Of a stretch of DNA of 64,000 nucleotides, positions 21,101 to 32,461 are shown in pieces. The position numbers and the translations under genes are program-made. Location of the stretch: the NCBI GenBank assembly GCA_963971285.1, contig OZ020258.1:2046001-2110000 (forward strand), written 5' to 3'. The notes beneath the pieces are model-generated. The model was not told where the DNA came from. It ran no database searches and saw only the letters and a list, made by a program, of their open reading frames with translations. This DNA is from Astropecten irregularis (Eukaryota; Echinodermata; Asteroidea; Paxillosida; Astropectinidae). The number at the start of each line of letters is the position of its first letter. Within the stretch, counting starts at the first letter, position 1.

Positions 21101-24100
21101 CAAGAGCTGCTTACCACACATTACCACAGTCTCCACAGGGAAAATGGATATGAATCCTAGCCCTCTGCACCTACCACACAAGACAAGAGCTGCTTACCAC
21201 ACATTGCCACACTCTCCACAGGGAAAATGGATGTTAATCCTAGCCCTCTGCACCTACCACACAAGACAAGAGCTGCTTACCACACATTGCCACACTCTCC
21301 ACAGGGAAAATGGATATGAATCCTAGCCCTCTGCACCTACCACACAAGACAAGAGCTGCTTACCACACATTACCACAGTCTCCACAGGGAAAATGGATAT
21401 GAATCCTAGCCCTCTGCACCTACCACACAAGACAAGAGCTGCTTACCACACATTGCCACACTCTCCACAGGGAAAATGGATGTTAATCCTAGCCCTCTGC
21501 ACCTACCACACAAGACAAGAGCTGCTTACCACACATTACCATAGTCTCCATAGAGTGGCTGGATCATAAACCACGCATTGCCACACAAACCGCACTGTAG
21601 TAATTCGTGGTATTCTGGAGACCACCCTTACCACAGAAAAAACTATATGCGGTAAACTGTGGTATGCAGGAGGGTTAGGGTTAACTGCATACAAATTACT
21701 CAAACAAACTAAGGAAAAAACTTCAACATAACCCACCCACCAACAAAAAAATCCAACTAACTGCCCCCATTAATCTCGTCTTTTCATGAATGACAGTCTG
21801 TTTATCGGTTATGTCTATTTTTTTTTATGCGTTTGTTTTGGGCAGGTCCAATCGGGAGCGCATGCGTCAAGAGGTTTGGGTGTCGCACTACGTCGCTGAT
21901 TGGTGGGCTTGCCGTGTCATGTGGTTTTGTCTGCAGTTCATTCGCCCAATCCAGCATACAGATCTTCATTACCCTTGGTCTCATTGCAGGTATGAATCTG
22001 GTGAAATAGTTACTGATATTCACAATGTATAATACATGATGGGTAAAGGTCACAGAACAGCACTCACACTTTGTCTGATCCAGCATGTACATGAAATAAT
22101 AATCCTGTGCAAATTTGATCTCAATCGGACATCTGAGTCACGAGGAAATAGCGCAAACCCGACTCAATTTTCTTATAAAACATAAAGAGTGGTTTTGATC
22201 TTACCCCAAGATCAAAACTGTTTTCGGTCGTTGTTTTACTAATTTCTGGATAAAAATACAACATTTCAGGCGGAAATATTTTAACGGTATGTTTCTACCA
22301 GCACCATCTTCATACCCTGAAAGTTATACGTAAATCTGTGAACATTTCTGTCTTGGTATGTCACCAATCCTGTACTGAACCTTTGAAGGAACTATCATAC
22401 TTTGGTAGCATGCCGAAACAGAAATCTCAACAAATTACCAACAAACCCCAGCTCTTTAAGGTCTTAACGGTATAGCTAAATCGAGAGATAACTCACGGAT
22501 TTGCAATACCATAGTCAATATATTATTATGTGTATTTCCAAATACAGGTATCGGTTCTGGTTTGGTGTTTGTGTCAGCTGCCGTCATCCTTGGTCATTAT
22601 TTTAAGAGAAAGTATGCTATTGTCAACGGCCTGGCCTTCAGTGGACCTGGAGTCGCCATCTTTGTCCTACCTCCCTTACTGGACGTCCTCATCGAAGCCT
22701 ACGGATGGAGGGGCACGCTCATGATCCAGGGAGCCATTGCTTTCCACACCGTGGCAGCCGCAGCGTTATTCAGGCCGTTGCCAAGTGAACCGCGTTACCA
22801 TGGTGACAAAAAGGGCGCTTCCAAAGTCTACTCGCGAATCGAGATGGACGAGATGGAGAAAGGACTTCAGGAGTCGGAGCAGGAGCAGGAGGAGGAGGAA
22901 GAAGAGAACGGTAACTCTGTAGACATGGAACATGCTGATGCAACGACAGTAGAGACTGAAAATGCACCGGGAGACCCCACTTTGAACAGAAGCGAAAGTC
23001 TTTCATCGTGTTTAAATGTCCTTCTACCAAGCGAAGACGAAACAGGGACGAATCAAGCGTCTGCAGACGACAAAGGCACAGACGAAACTCTTGACCAATC
23101 AGATGAAGGGGGGTCTAATTCCCCGGACCAATCAAAACGCAGCAGGCGTTTCTCATTGGACAGACTGAGCTTCAAGAATAATTGCTGGTTGTTATACGTA
23201 GCAGCGTTCGTGCTCATTTGTCCGGTCAGTTTCTTCCAAGCCTGTGCCTTTTACTCCGTTACCTTCCACGTGGTTGCTCGCACCAGCCTGGTGGGAGTTA
23301 GCGCCAACATGGCCGGTATGTCCCTGTCGGCTCTCGGTGCTGGATCCTCGTTCACCAGACTGACACACGGCTGGTTTATACACCGTGGTCTGATCAGCGC
23401 CACTACCACCTACATCATTGCCCTGGTGGTAGGTGCTCTTGGGGCGTTCGGTAATGCCATCGCTCGGTCCTACAGCGGTGTGGTCATATCGTGCTTGGTG
23501 GTTGGCTTCTCATCTGGCTCAGTCTACCCACTCGTACCGGTCGTTCTGAGAGATCTGGTCAGTTTAAGAGGACTACCAACTACCTATGGACTGGCAATGT
23601 TCTTCGACAGCTGTGGTGTCTTTGCTGGTGGGTTTACGGCAGGTAAATACAATCACCCAATGAGTCTTGACTCTTGATATTGTGATCATTTCAAGACGAA
23701 GCAAGTGGTTTCTACCTTTCAATTTGGACCTGACGAACGATAGAAATTGCTGGATACATGAAGTGATTCTTTATCGTATTAAGAATTTAAGAGATAATAC
23801 CACCGGTTCTTCTCAGAACCACACACTCTCACAGAAGAGAGTACATGGTGTCACGTCACCGCAAACCTACCTTTCTTTTAGTACTTCCACCATGCATAGC
23901 TTCAAGTCATATTTAAGAATTTAAGGTTTGGAAGTTTTGTCATGATTATCCACGACAACTCTGTCAAAGCCTTTGAGTAAGATCCTGCTATGATCGAAAT
24001 GTCATACTCTCCAATAACTTCCAACTTATATTTCAGGTTATTTTTGATTGATGTGCAGTCTACAGCAGTTTGAAACCTCTCACTGTTTACATACGATACA

Positions 24101-24422
24101 AACCGCCAGAAATATGTATGAAAGGCTCCCCTTTGAATTTCTTGTTGAATTTTATTGATTAATTGACTGAATCATTGCTTGATTGATTGATTCATTCATT
24201 ATTTCTTTGTCTGTTCTATCTATGTTGACAGGACTGTTACGTGATTTCACCGGTACCTACACAGCATCATTCTGCATGACCGGGGTATACTACACTCTAG
24301 CCTCTCTGTTTATGCTACTGATTCTGTTCATCACGAGAATGAATCGTGCACCAACTGCACAGGATGAACTTGACCCAGATTCCAGTGAGCGGCTGGAGAG
24401 TGGAGACTACCAAAAAGTGTAG
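18165..24422 (+). CDS. SLC16 monocarboxylate-transporter family protein, complete (4 exons)
   Basis: Exons 18165-18411, 21846-21989, 22548-23642 and 24232-24422 join in frame to give 558 residues; all junctions are GT-AG. The start ATG has a good context (AAACCATGG). The N-terminal signature DGGWGWLVALGSF in TM1, the TM5-6 GWRG (residues 183-186) and 12 predicted helices split by a ~130-residue loop define the family, which moves monocarboxylates, aromatic amino acids, thyroid hormone or creatine across the plasma membrane. The loop (about 206-335) is strongly acidic, with an E-rich run, unlike the short loop of MCT1. In TM8, Arg401 lies at the substrate-coupling arginine site, but the aspartate four residues before it is Ser397, so proton-lactate coupling as in MCT1 is doubtful; an orphan or MCT12/MCT9-like substrate is possible. 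The C-terminus is a short acidic cytoplasmic tail. Introns carry MITE-A, MITE-B and satellite insertions. Confidence 0.93.
19139..19166. repeat. CCAG/CCGG microsatellite
   Basis: GCCAGCCAGCCGGCCAGCCG-type tetranucleotide repeats in SLC16 intron 1. Confidence 0.7.
19344..19709. mobile_element. MITE-A, full length, in SLC16 intron 1
   Basis: Left TTAAAGTTAGTATCATACTT, central GATCTTTTAAAAGATCAAAA, right CAAAGTATGATATTATC followed by TTTAA. Confidence 0.85.
19710..20985. other. SLC16 intron 1, no feature seen
   Basis: Unique-looking AT-rich sequence with short domain-free open frames. Confidence 0.5.
20986..21683. mobile_element. TIR element with TAACCCTAACCC ends and an 83-bp satellite core
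   Basis: Left end TAACCCTAACCCTCTGCACC and right end GCAGGAGGGTTAGGGTTA are inverted repeats. The interior holds six to seven units of 83 bp (GCCCTCTGCACCTACCACAC, CAAGACAAGAGCTGCTTACC, CCACAGGGAAAATGGAT), whose first bases copy the terminal repeat. About 130 bp of unique sequence with CCACA motifs precedes the right end. It sits in SLC16 intron 1, 160 bp before exon 2. Confidence 0.75.
22022..22384. mobile_element. MITE-B copy followed by a MITE-A stub
   Basis: ATACATGATGGGTAAAGGTC to CCAATCCTGTACTGAACCTT. Directly after it, 22386-22435 matches the first ~50 bp of MITE-A (ACTATCATACTTTGGTAGCA). Located in SLC16 intron 2. Confidence 0.75.
23800..23925. mobile_element. Family H fragment (exon-flanking hairpin repeat)
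   Basis: CGGTTCTTCTCAGAACCAC, AGAGTACATGGTGTC and TTCCACCATGCATAGCTTCA recur in altered form at 58700-58815 and 62525-62815. Located in SLC16 intron 3. Confidence 0.55.
23935..24085. mobile_element. Family G fragment
   Basis: TAAGATCCTGCTATGATCGA followed by AAATGTCATACT matches the core of family G seen at 43575, 44266, 46262 and 49385. Confidence 0.5.
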
Positions 24423-25040
24423 CGTCCTGACCGGTTGCAAGATAAGAGCATTGGTTCTATGGAGGGTATAATTTCTTGGCTGCATTAACACGGGGTGGCG
24501 TAATTTGATTTGTGAATTATTTGGACACTTGAGTTCCTGAAGGCTTATGAGAACGGGACACAACTCTTCAACGATTTAGGCAGTGTCCCAAATCTCTGGC
24601 TGCCGGACCGCAAATAACACACAAGTCTATGGAAACGGCTGCAGTCACCGGCTAGTGGCTGCCATAAGTGCGTGTGTAATGTGCAGCCACAGCCAGAGAT
24701 TTGGGACACGGCCTTATTCCTATTTCGATACCAGCAAGCCTGGTACAGTTTGTATACGTTTATAACCATTGGTTATGCTATTTCTTTGAAATGTATCATT
24801 TCACGGTTGGGTGGTAATCCTTCCTTCACGTAATAATATCTTTTAGTTGCTTTCATCTGCAAATATTATAATATAAGAGTGCTGGAGATAAGTGCAACGA
24901 ACTTTGACCTGTGTTAAGGCTCATAAACTTTGCACCAAGGGCGTTGAATATGGCAAAGGGCGACAGAGCTAACGCCAATTGTAATTAGCTTTGACATCGA
25001 GATCTTCTAAAAAAATAAATATTTTATTTATAAATCAGTG
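24423..25040 (+). other. Probable SLC16 3' UTR with poly(A) signal
   Basis: AATAAA at 25014-25019 follows the stop codon by ~590 nt with no other gene between. A family D palindrome (24579-24713) would lie inside the UTR. Confidence 0.45.
24579..24713. mobile_element. Family D MITE, complete 135-bp palindrome
   Basis: GGCAGTGTCCCAAATCTCTG faces CAGAGATTTGGGACACGGCC, and inner arms AAACGGCTGCAGTCACCGGC and CTAGTGGCTGCCATAAGTGC continue towards the centre. Other copies: 16793, 51440, 54350, 55340. Confidence 0.85.
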
Positions 25041-25070
25041 TAAATGAGGGAAAAGTGTATCTTAAACATA

Positions 25071-25293
25071 GTGTACACTGTCAACAATTTCGGTAACATA
25101 TTCTGTAACATGTTGCCCAGTTAGGGCAACACACCTGGGCAACACGACTTTGGGCCCTGTGTACACTGGCAACATTTTGGCCAACATGGTACCCAACTTG
25201 TTTTGCTCTGTGTACACTGACAACATTTTCAGCAACAACGTATCTGGGTAACATGTTACCGAGATTGTTACCAAAACTGTTGACAGTATACAC
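25071..25293. mobile_element. Foldback MITE with GTGTACACTGTCAACA ends
   Basis: Left GTGTACACTGTCAACAATTT, right AAACTGTTGACAGTATACAC. Inner GTAACATGTT, GTGTACACTG and CAACATTTT motifs repeat in both orientations. Single copy in the window. Confidence 0.75.
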
Positions 25294-25464
25294 TCTGCTT
25301 AAAGTAAGTATTGTATTTGTTTAACATTTACCAGTATATCAATTACTCACGTTATGTCTTATGGAATGCCAATATTTTCTCTCTTTTTGTGTGTGTATAT
25401 TTTCAAAGGTTTGCTTTATACTGTTTGTATTATTGGAATTACAAAAGTATACTTATAATTATCA

Positions 25465-25616
25465 GGGGTCGATTTCACCAAACTCATCGTAACTTACTAT
25501 CAATCGTATAGGCATCTTTGATGCATTGCAGCCCCACATAAGACAGGCCATCTACGATGGGTTATCCTTCGTAACTCGAGTTACGATCGATCGTAGGGCT
25601 TCGTGAAATCGACCCC
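25465..25616. mobile_element. Family F foldback MITE
   Basis: GGGGTCGATTTCACCAAACT and GGGCTTCGTGAAATCGACCC are inverted. A half copy ends at 33540 (GTGAAATCGACCCC) and a fragment lies near 57715. Confidence 0.8.
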
Positions 25617-25868
25617 AGTAATAATAATAATGGTGTCGTTCCCTGCCTACGACTAAACTACATGTATAGATTAACAAAACTAAGAGCCCCTGATCACGAC
25701 CTGTGAATGTAACAGAAACACATGCATTGCAAACTCTACGAATTTTGCCAACATGCCCAAGAAGAACTGTAGATTTTCAAACGTTGTATTACTGAATGAA
25801 CAACAACCCCTCGACGAAAAGTGAACGCCTTCGGAGTTTTCCTAATTTAAAAATATCTAGGGGACATT

Positions 25869-26219
25869 AAAGGTATAATACATGATTGGTAGCACTCGCA
25901 CTTTTTCTGATCAAATATGTACACGACATCCCAAACCTGTCTGATTGAGCTCAATCGAACATCGGAGTCACGAGAAAAAAGCGATAACCCGACTCGGTGT
26001 TTCTTATACTACACATAAAGAATGGTTTTGATCTTACCCCGAAAACAAAACTGTTTTCGGTCTTTATTTTTTTTCTAATTTCTGTATAAATACACCATTT
26101 CAGGTGGAATTTTTTGTACAGTATGTTTCTATACCAGCACAATCTTCATACACTGAAAGTTATACGTAAATCAGTGAACATTTCTGTTTGGGTATGATAC
26201 CAATCCTGTACTGTACCTA
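25869..26219. mobile_element. MITE-B copy
   Basis: Left end TTAAAGGTATAATACATGAT, right end ACCAATCCTGTACTGTACCT; B-specific AAAGAATGGTTTTGATCTTA is intact. Confidence 0.8.
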
Positions 26220-26917
26220 TATCCCTACCCTTAGATCCCCATCAGTGTTCAACAGAAAGCAACGGGAGATAAGGTGTATTATAGTGTCGTTAGAAACCCG
26301 TTTACTCTTCGATGTATGAGATTAAAAGAATAACAGAGAATAAATCTGCACTATACGAATCAAATTGATCAATACTTTCAGCCGAAAATCCATGGCAGTT
26401 TCGACAAATACATGTAGAGCAAATAATAGATTGCCACTAGTGGAATCTGGCAGACAAATCATTGTTATATAAGCAAGAATGTTTGCACTGAGCCAGGACT
26501 AATGCCAGTTCGAGGTATTTGCTTTAGATTTCGTAATCCATTGTCCATTGTCTGTCAAGTTGATGACTGAACTTTATCTCTTTAACCCTCTTTTTTTTTA
26601 CCTCAGTAGGTTATTGCCTTTTAATCTCTGGGATTTTTCGTGCTACTTAACCTGTAATAGAACTAGGACGCATCTCTTGACAAAATATTCGTTATTTGTA
26701 TAAATTTTAAGGATAATTTAGTTGTTAAAGAAGAAGAGGTATAAATGTATATGTTTATCATTATTTCGAAATAATCTAATATAGAGCTGGAAATCTAATA
26801 ATAAAAAAATACTATCTTTCTATCTCAAAGGTGCTTGATTCGTTCTTGAGATTAGAGTTAGAGTGCTCATTTTGCTTATTGGTTGACCTCTGTCCTACTT
26901 AGTGTTTTTGGCGAAGG
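26220..26917. other. Intergenic, no feature seen
   Basis: AT-rich sequence without a domain-bearing frame or recognised repeat. Confidence 0.5.
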
Positions 26918-27460
26918 GGTGCTGCTGCTGCTTAAATTGCTGTTGTTCCTTGCTGCTAGCTGACGCTGATGCTGTTGCTGTAACTACTGATGCTGCAAGC
27001 TGCTGATGATGTTGCTGATGTTGCTAGACGATACTGATGCTGCTTAAACTGCTACTGTTACAGCAGCTAGCTGATGTTGATGCTGTTGCTGTAACTGCTG
27101 ATGCTGCAAGCTGCTGCTGATGTTGCTGATGTTGCTAGCCGATACTGATGCTGCTTAAACTGCTGCTGTTACAGCTGCTAGCTGATGTTGATGCTGTTGC
27201 TGTAACTGCTGATGCTGCAAGCTGCTGGTGCTGCAAGCTGCTGATGATGCTGCTAGCCGGTACTAATGCTGCTTATGCTGCTGCTAGCTGTTGCTACTGA
27301 TAGTACTGATGATAGTACTGCTGCTGATGCTGGTAATATTGCTGCTGATAATAATAATTATTACTGTTGATGCTGCTGCATGCTGCTGCTACTGGTGGTT
27401 GCTGCTGCTGATACTGATGCTGCTGCCCATAATACTACTGCTGATGCTACTGCTGCAGGC
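26918..27460. repeat. CTG/GAT-rich imperfect minisatellite
   Basis: Higher-order units of about 110-130 bp contain CTGATGCTGCAAGCTGCTG, GATGTTGCTAGC and CTGATGCTGCTTAAACTGCT in fixed order, grading into pure CTG. All frames are broken by stop codons (TAG in GCTAGC, TAA in CTTAAACTG). Confidence 0.85.
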
Positions 27461-27539
27461 GCGCTTCTAAAGCCAATATTTTGGGGGGCTAGAAGAGCCA
27501 TTATTATTAGCTGTTTCGCAAGCAGCGGAACAGCTTTTG

Positions 27540-28175
27540 TTTTTCTTATTTTGTTTTTCTTATTTTTTTTTTCTTATTTTTTTTTTTTATTCCACTTTTT
27601 TCCCATAGACATAACACAGGGATTTTCTACAAGTCACTTCTACCATTATGCGAATTCCGATCAACTTCATACTTGGCACATAGTAAGACCACCACCCCGA
27701 ATAGTGTCCCGCGTAAGTACGTCATCGTGACGTCATCCCCATATATGGGGACGTGTTATAGACAAAAATTACAGTCATGTGATTTTATACGAATTATTCA
27801 ATTTTTTGACCTTTTCTTTATATCTCATGAACGACAAATCGTATTTTCAAAATTCTTTCGGTATTAATGTTTGTAAGTTATAGGCATATGCCACAATTTA
27901 CCAAAAAGGTGTGACGTCATGATGACGTCATCAAAAAGCCGATAGGTAGGGAATGGTACTACAATCCGAAATGTGAAGTGACGTCACAATGACGTCATCG
28001 GCTGATTTTTTATCGATTTTTGAATATTTAATTTTGCCATTTTTTCCCAGAAACACATATAAGCGAATATCTGATCGTAATGAAACTTGGTGGGTAGGTA
28101 AGAAATGGTATGAGTATCCCTAGTGCGAAGTGACGTCACGATGACGTCATCAACTGATTTTTTTTTTATAATTAA
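27540..28175. repeat. Diverged ~190-bp tandem units rich in TGACGTCA
   Basis: GTGACGTCA(N)nATGACGTCATC recurs at about 27718, 27911, 27978 and 28131, accompanied by related ATGGTA and TTTTT blocks. The units look like one repeat duplicated and drifted. Each holds palindromic CRE octamers. A poly-T stretch (27540-27600) leads in. Confidence 0.65.
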
Positions 28176-29744
28176 TTTAACCATTTAGAGTCAAACATAA
28201 CACAAAACGCGTGCTTTGGAACTTTTTGGACCGCTGATATGGCTATCCATAGTAGTGGGCCTATTGTGTACACGTAAACGTAGCATGACAACCTAGAAAA
28301 TCAGTCATTTTGCTGTTTCCGCCGCCCATAAGCACAACCATTCATACTATGCGCGCTGGCCTATAGTAGACTGCCATTTCTGTGTTTTTCATGGCCGTGT
28401 GTATGTACATCTATATATACGTGTACTGTTGGATGAGTGACGACGCTCCTGGTAGTTGTTTAGGACAATTAATACACCGCTGATAAACTATTTCTCTGTC
28501 CTGGGTAAATTTTATATAATTATATTATATATATTTTCTAAAACATGACACGAAACAGCTCAGTGTTTGTAAACTACAAACACAGGTCTAGTTATATTTT
28601 TTTTTTTTTTTTGGGGGGGGGAGCTAGATATTTGTGGCCAATATTTAAGGGGCTACACCCTTCTTCTAACACTCGCTTCTGCTATGTCTTATTAGGAGTA
28701 GAAAAACATGCCTACATAGCCTACACAAAGCGGTTTTTTAAATGTAATTGGCGCTTAATAATTGAAACGATCAAGTATTTCCCATATATTTTTTTCTTGC
28801 ATTGATGATGATGATGATGCTGCTCATTTCTGATGATGCTGCCGTTGCTGCTGCTGCTGCTGTATCTATGGAGGAGTGCTGTCCTTTGCTAATCTCTGTA
28901 TAGGCATATTGGAAATCTATCACATGCTCGTGTGCAGTACCAGCCCCTGCCCGCTAACTACACCCTTATTGCATGGAGGGAGGACGGAAAGGTGGACGAA
29001 TCGTAATTTCATTGATAACGCAAGACTAGCCACTGCGCCCCAATGGTCATCCAATCAAGGTTGTCATGGACACGTAGGTGGCCCCGATGTTTCAAAGACG
29101 TCCGGACGTACCAGGGGCAAGGAAACGTTTCTTTCAGATGAAGCACGTTGTCTAAAAATCCAGCTAGTTTGCTAGCTGCCTAAAGGTAATCGGCAAACAT
29201 TATACATTATACAAGTATGCCTACATGTACCACATTCATGTCGTTATTGGTCTTGGTGACCTCGGGTCATCATTTCGTATGCACTTACCAGTGCTTCGAT
29301 ATGTGTTCGTCCTTGTAGTGCAGCTGTTTTGTATTCTCATCTCTCTTACTCTGATTATACAGCAATGACCTTGCTCTATGGTCTGATACTGCCTTTGGCC
29401 AGCCTCGCTTGCCCATTGGCAGTATACAACATTGCATATTCCAAGAAAGCACTGATTTAATAAGGGCCAAAATGAGAAGCCGAGTGGTAATGATTACCAC
29501 TCGAGGATAATGTAATCACATATGGTCTGAGGGTAACCTGCACTACATGTAATCTGTACAGTTGCATTATAAATGAATAGCCGTAATGATATAGGCCCAT
29601 GACAAAAACCATGTGAAGCTTCTACAACAGCATCGGTATAAAGATCAAAATAAACTATTTCTCGGTTCACATAATTATTTGATCGAATCTTTAGATTTGG
29701 GATTGATTATTCATGAAAGAGGCCTAAAATTCAAACATTTTGGC
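28176..29744. other. Intergenic, with homopolymer and GAT/GCT tracts
   Basis: A T-run followed by a G-run at 28596-28621 and (GAT)n(GCT)n at 28803-28864. A plus-strand frame at 28876-29175 has no recognisable domain or splice context. Confidence 0.5.
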
Positions 29745-29818
29745 CTTCATTATTTCATTTATTTATTCATTTATTTATTTATTTGTTCGCTTGTTTATTT
29801 ATTTGTTTGTTATTAATT
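29745..29818. repeat. TTTA/TTTG microsatellite
   Basis: Runs of TTTATTTATT with TTTG variants. Confidence 0.8.
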
Positions 29819-30065
29819 ATTAAAAGACAGTAAAGGAATTGCAAATAACATTTGGCTAGTGTACATGATAGCATAACTGTGAAAAACCGCAAAGTCATGC
29901 TTTATCGACGTATCTGGTAAGATTAAAATATTTCGCAAAGCTATACATTTTAATGTCAAAGCATATACAATGCGTCCTTTACCTTAAACAGACTTCATAG
30001 AAACCCTGAATTACATATTACACAATATTTCTTTGGTGAGGGCAATATTTTGTTTTTAAAATCAT

Positions 30066-30372
30066 AAGAGTTGTCGGTATATACTTTGGTATAATAGGAT
30101 ACTACAACAGAAGTCTTCACAGATGTACGTATAACTTACAGGGTATAAAGATGGCGATGGTAAAAACATACCGTGACCATTTTTCTGCCTGAATGAATGC
30201 TGTATTTATCCAGAAAAGAGTGCAACCAAAGGCTCCCGTGTTGATGACGGGGTGAGATCAAGATTCAAAGATTTAGAAAATACCGTGTGCGTTTTTCACT
30301 GTTTTCTCAAAAGGTGGGCACCGTATGGCACTGGAATTACTTTCACGAATGACTGTTACTGTACCTTTAAAA
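30066..30372. mobile_element. MITE-A, degenerate
   Basis: ATATACTTTGGTATAATAGG, TATAACTTACAGGGTATAAA and AGGTGGGCACCGTATGGCAC in family order; the terminal repeats are damaged and the central palindrome is lost. Confidence 0.7.
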
Positions 30373-30689
30373 CTTTATTTTAGACTTATTTGGAGGTACA
30401 GTTGTTTCAATGGACGATTTCGTATCTTGAACACAATTGGGATATTAATCATTGATTGCATTACCTTTGCACAATGAGTTATGCCTATTTACATGTAGTC
30501 TGCATGTAACTGATAACGTGGGTTTAATGAAATGTTCTGAACGTGGAGTTATGCCGCATGTTGAACCAGGACTGACCTTGTGAGTACACAGAGTATTATC
30601 TCTGGATAGAGATTAGGATGCAAGCAACGGTGACTGTTATATTAAGTCAGCATTCGTGCATTTGAATAGCTTGATAAGCCGTTGATACG

Positions 30690-30931
30690 AAGAACTTTGC
30701 AATCCAGGCCAATGAACCAATTCCTTGGAACATTTTCCTTGATCGAACAGGATTACCAACCGAATTTCCATGTGATGTTTACAGCTTTTGACTTGAATTC
30801 CGCCATTGTTTGCTGAGCATAACATTCACGAGGAGATTTGGCTGGCATACTGATTTTATGTACAAGGGTTTTGGCCCTTTTGGGTGCTTAAGCAAATTAT
30901 GGTGCTTAAGCAACTCTATGAAATTGGCCCC
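30690..30931. mobile_element. Family E MITE copy
   Basis: Carries TTGATCGAACAGGATTACCA and GAGCATAACATTCACGAGGA and ends CAACTCTATGAAATTGGCCC. Very similar to 59575-59816 and inverted relative to 1484-1716. Confidence 0.75.
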
Positions 30932-31117
30932 AGGTCACATTACATACCATACATATACATCGGCAGTCCATCATATCCTGTTAGTATGAGTTAACCTTTA
31001 ACATCATTATTATCTGGTCAAAATCAAGTTGAACAAAATTGCTGTTGCTCGAGAGAAGCTGTGCAAAAAAGACGCGAGCTGTCAGGACAGTTATTTTAAA
31101 AGAAAATGAATACTGAC

Positions 31118-31546
31118 CTTAAAGGTATACATGATTGGTATACTATATATTCATATAGTACCTGCGCAATATAAATGTCCCATATTATTATTATTAAAGG
31201 TCGGAGAACAGCACTCACACTTTGTCTGATCCAACATGTACATGAAATGATAAACCTGTGAAAATTTGAGCTCAATCGGACATCTGGGTCAGGAGAAAAT
31301 AGTGAAAACCCGACTCAGTTGTTCTTATAAAACATATAAAGAATGGTTTTGATCTTACCCCGGGATCAAAACTGTTTTTCGGTCTTTGTTTGACTAATTC
31401 AGGATAAATACACCATTTCAGGGGGAAATATTTTAACGGTATATTTCTACCAGCACCATCTTCATATCCTGAAACTTATACATAAATCTGTGAACATTTA
31501 TATTTTGGGTATGTTACCAATCCTGTACTGTACCTTTAAACAAGCC
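31118..31546. mobile_element. MITE-B with a duplicated left portion
   Basis: Begins CTTAAAGGTATACATGATTG, then ~60 extra bases before AAAGGTCGGAGAACAGCACT, then the standard body to CAATCCTGTACTGTACCTTT. Confidence 0.75.
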
Positions 31547-32461
31547 GTCAGTCATTTGGCATTGTGAGAATGCAACTTATTTTTCATTTATTGACCGACC
31601 TATCAGTAATTCATTTATGATTTAAAAGGAATATACATGTACATTCTAATTAAACTATTAAAATGCGTAAATAAAAATTGCGCATTACAAAATGCATTTT
31701 GAAAGATATTTATTTTAAATACATTTTTCAAAACAACACGAATAATTCTCGCGTTTCAATTCCATTATGAATGATTGATGTATATGATTTCAAAAGACAA
31801 TTTCATACTAAACAATTGCACAACTATACAAAATACACTGATTGCTAGATGCTTCTTATTAAAAACTGTTCAATAAAAATTGGTCCATTTGAACATAATA
31901 AACGGATCCTGAAAACTGCACGCGCTGGCATTAATTTTGCTTTGTGATTGGGCAAGAATATGTCACGTGATAGTCCATACTTTTCCTCTCAGCTATTCAA
32001 ACGTGGAAACTCCACGTTCCAAACAGTACTGTAATACACACCTAGCAACCAGCAGTCTGTTCCTTAGCAACTTTCGAAGAGTATGGTACCCAGACGTCTT
32101 TGTTTTGTAAGCAATGTGACTCGTCGTGTGCGGTGAAATACAGAATCGAGTGGCATCAATTATGCTGCTAGCCTCGTATTGGGAATGTGGAGAGCCACTC
32201 GGCCTAGCGCATAGGCTACAGGGATCCAAACGTGCAATGGGAACGTGGTACGACTCTCCCATAGCAATACGAAGCATACAGTATCGCCAAATGCTTTGCT
32301 TCACCAGGGAGTAAATGTTAGATGCCCCGTGGCAGAAGCAACATTTCAGAGTTGCAAACATCTCGTGAATCTGCAGGAATGCTGTCTAAATGTTTGCAGA
32401 CATCAGCACCGCTTATTACAGGTTCACACACAAGGCAGCTGGAAGTTTAAAAACTCGTTTC
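31547..32461. other. 3' flank of the SRCR-WSC-CUB gene
   Basis: No convincing poly(A) signal was fixed. 32041-32075 contains CCTAGCAACCAG and CCTTAGCAACTT, which resemble RFX X-box half-sites. Confidence 0.4.

Noticed and set aside
20986..21540. Short frames repeated in the 83-bp satellite
   Set aside because: 83 is not a multiple of 3, so no frame runs through the array; the frames are by-products.
28876..29175. 99-residue plus-strand frame
   Set aside because: No domain, no conserved-looking composition and no neighbouring exons.
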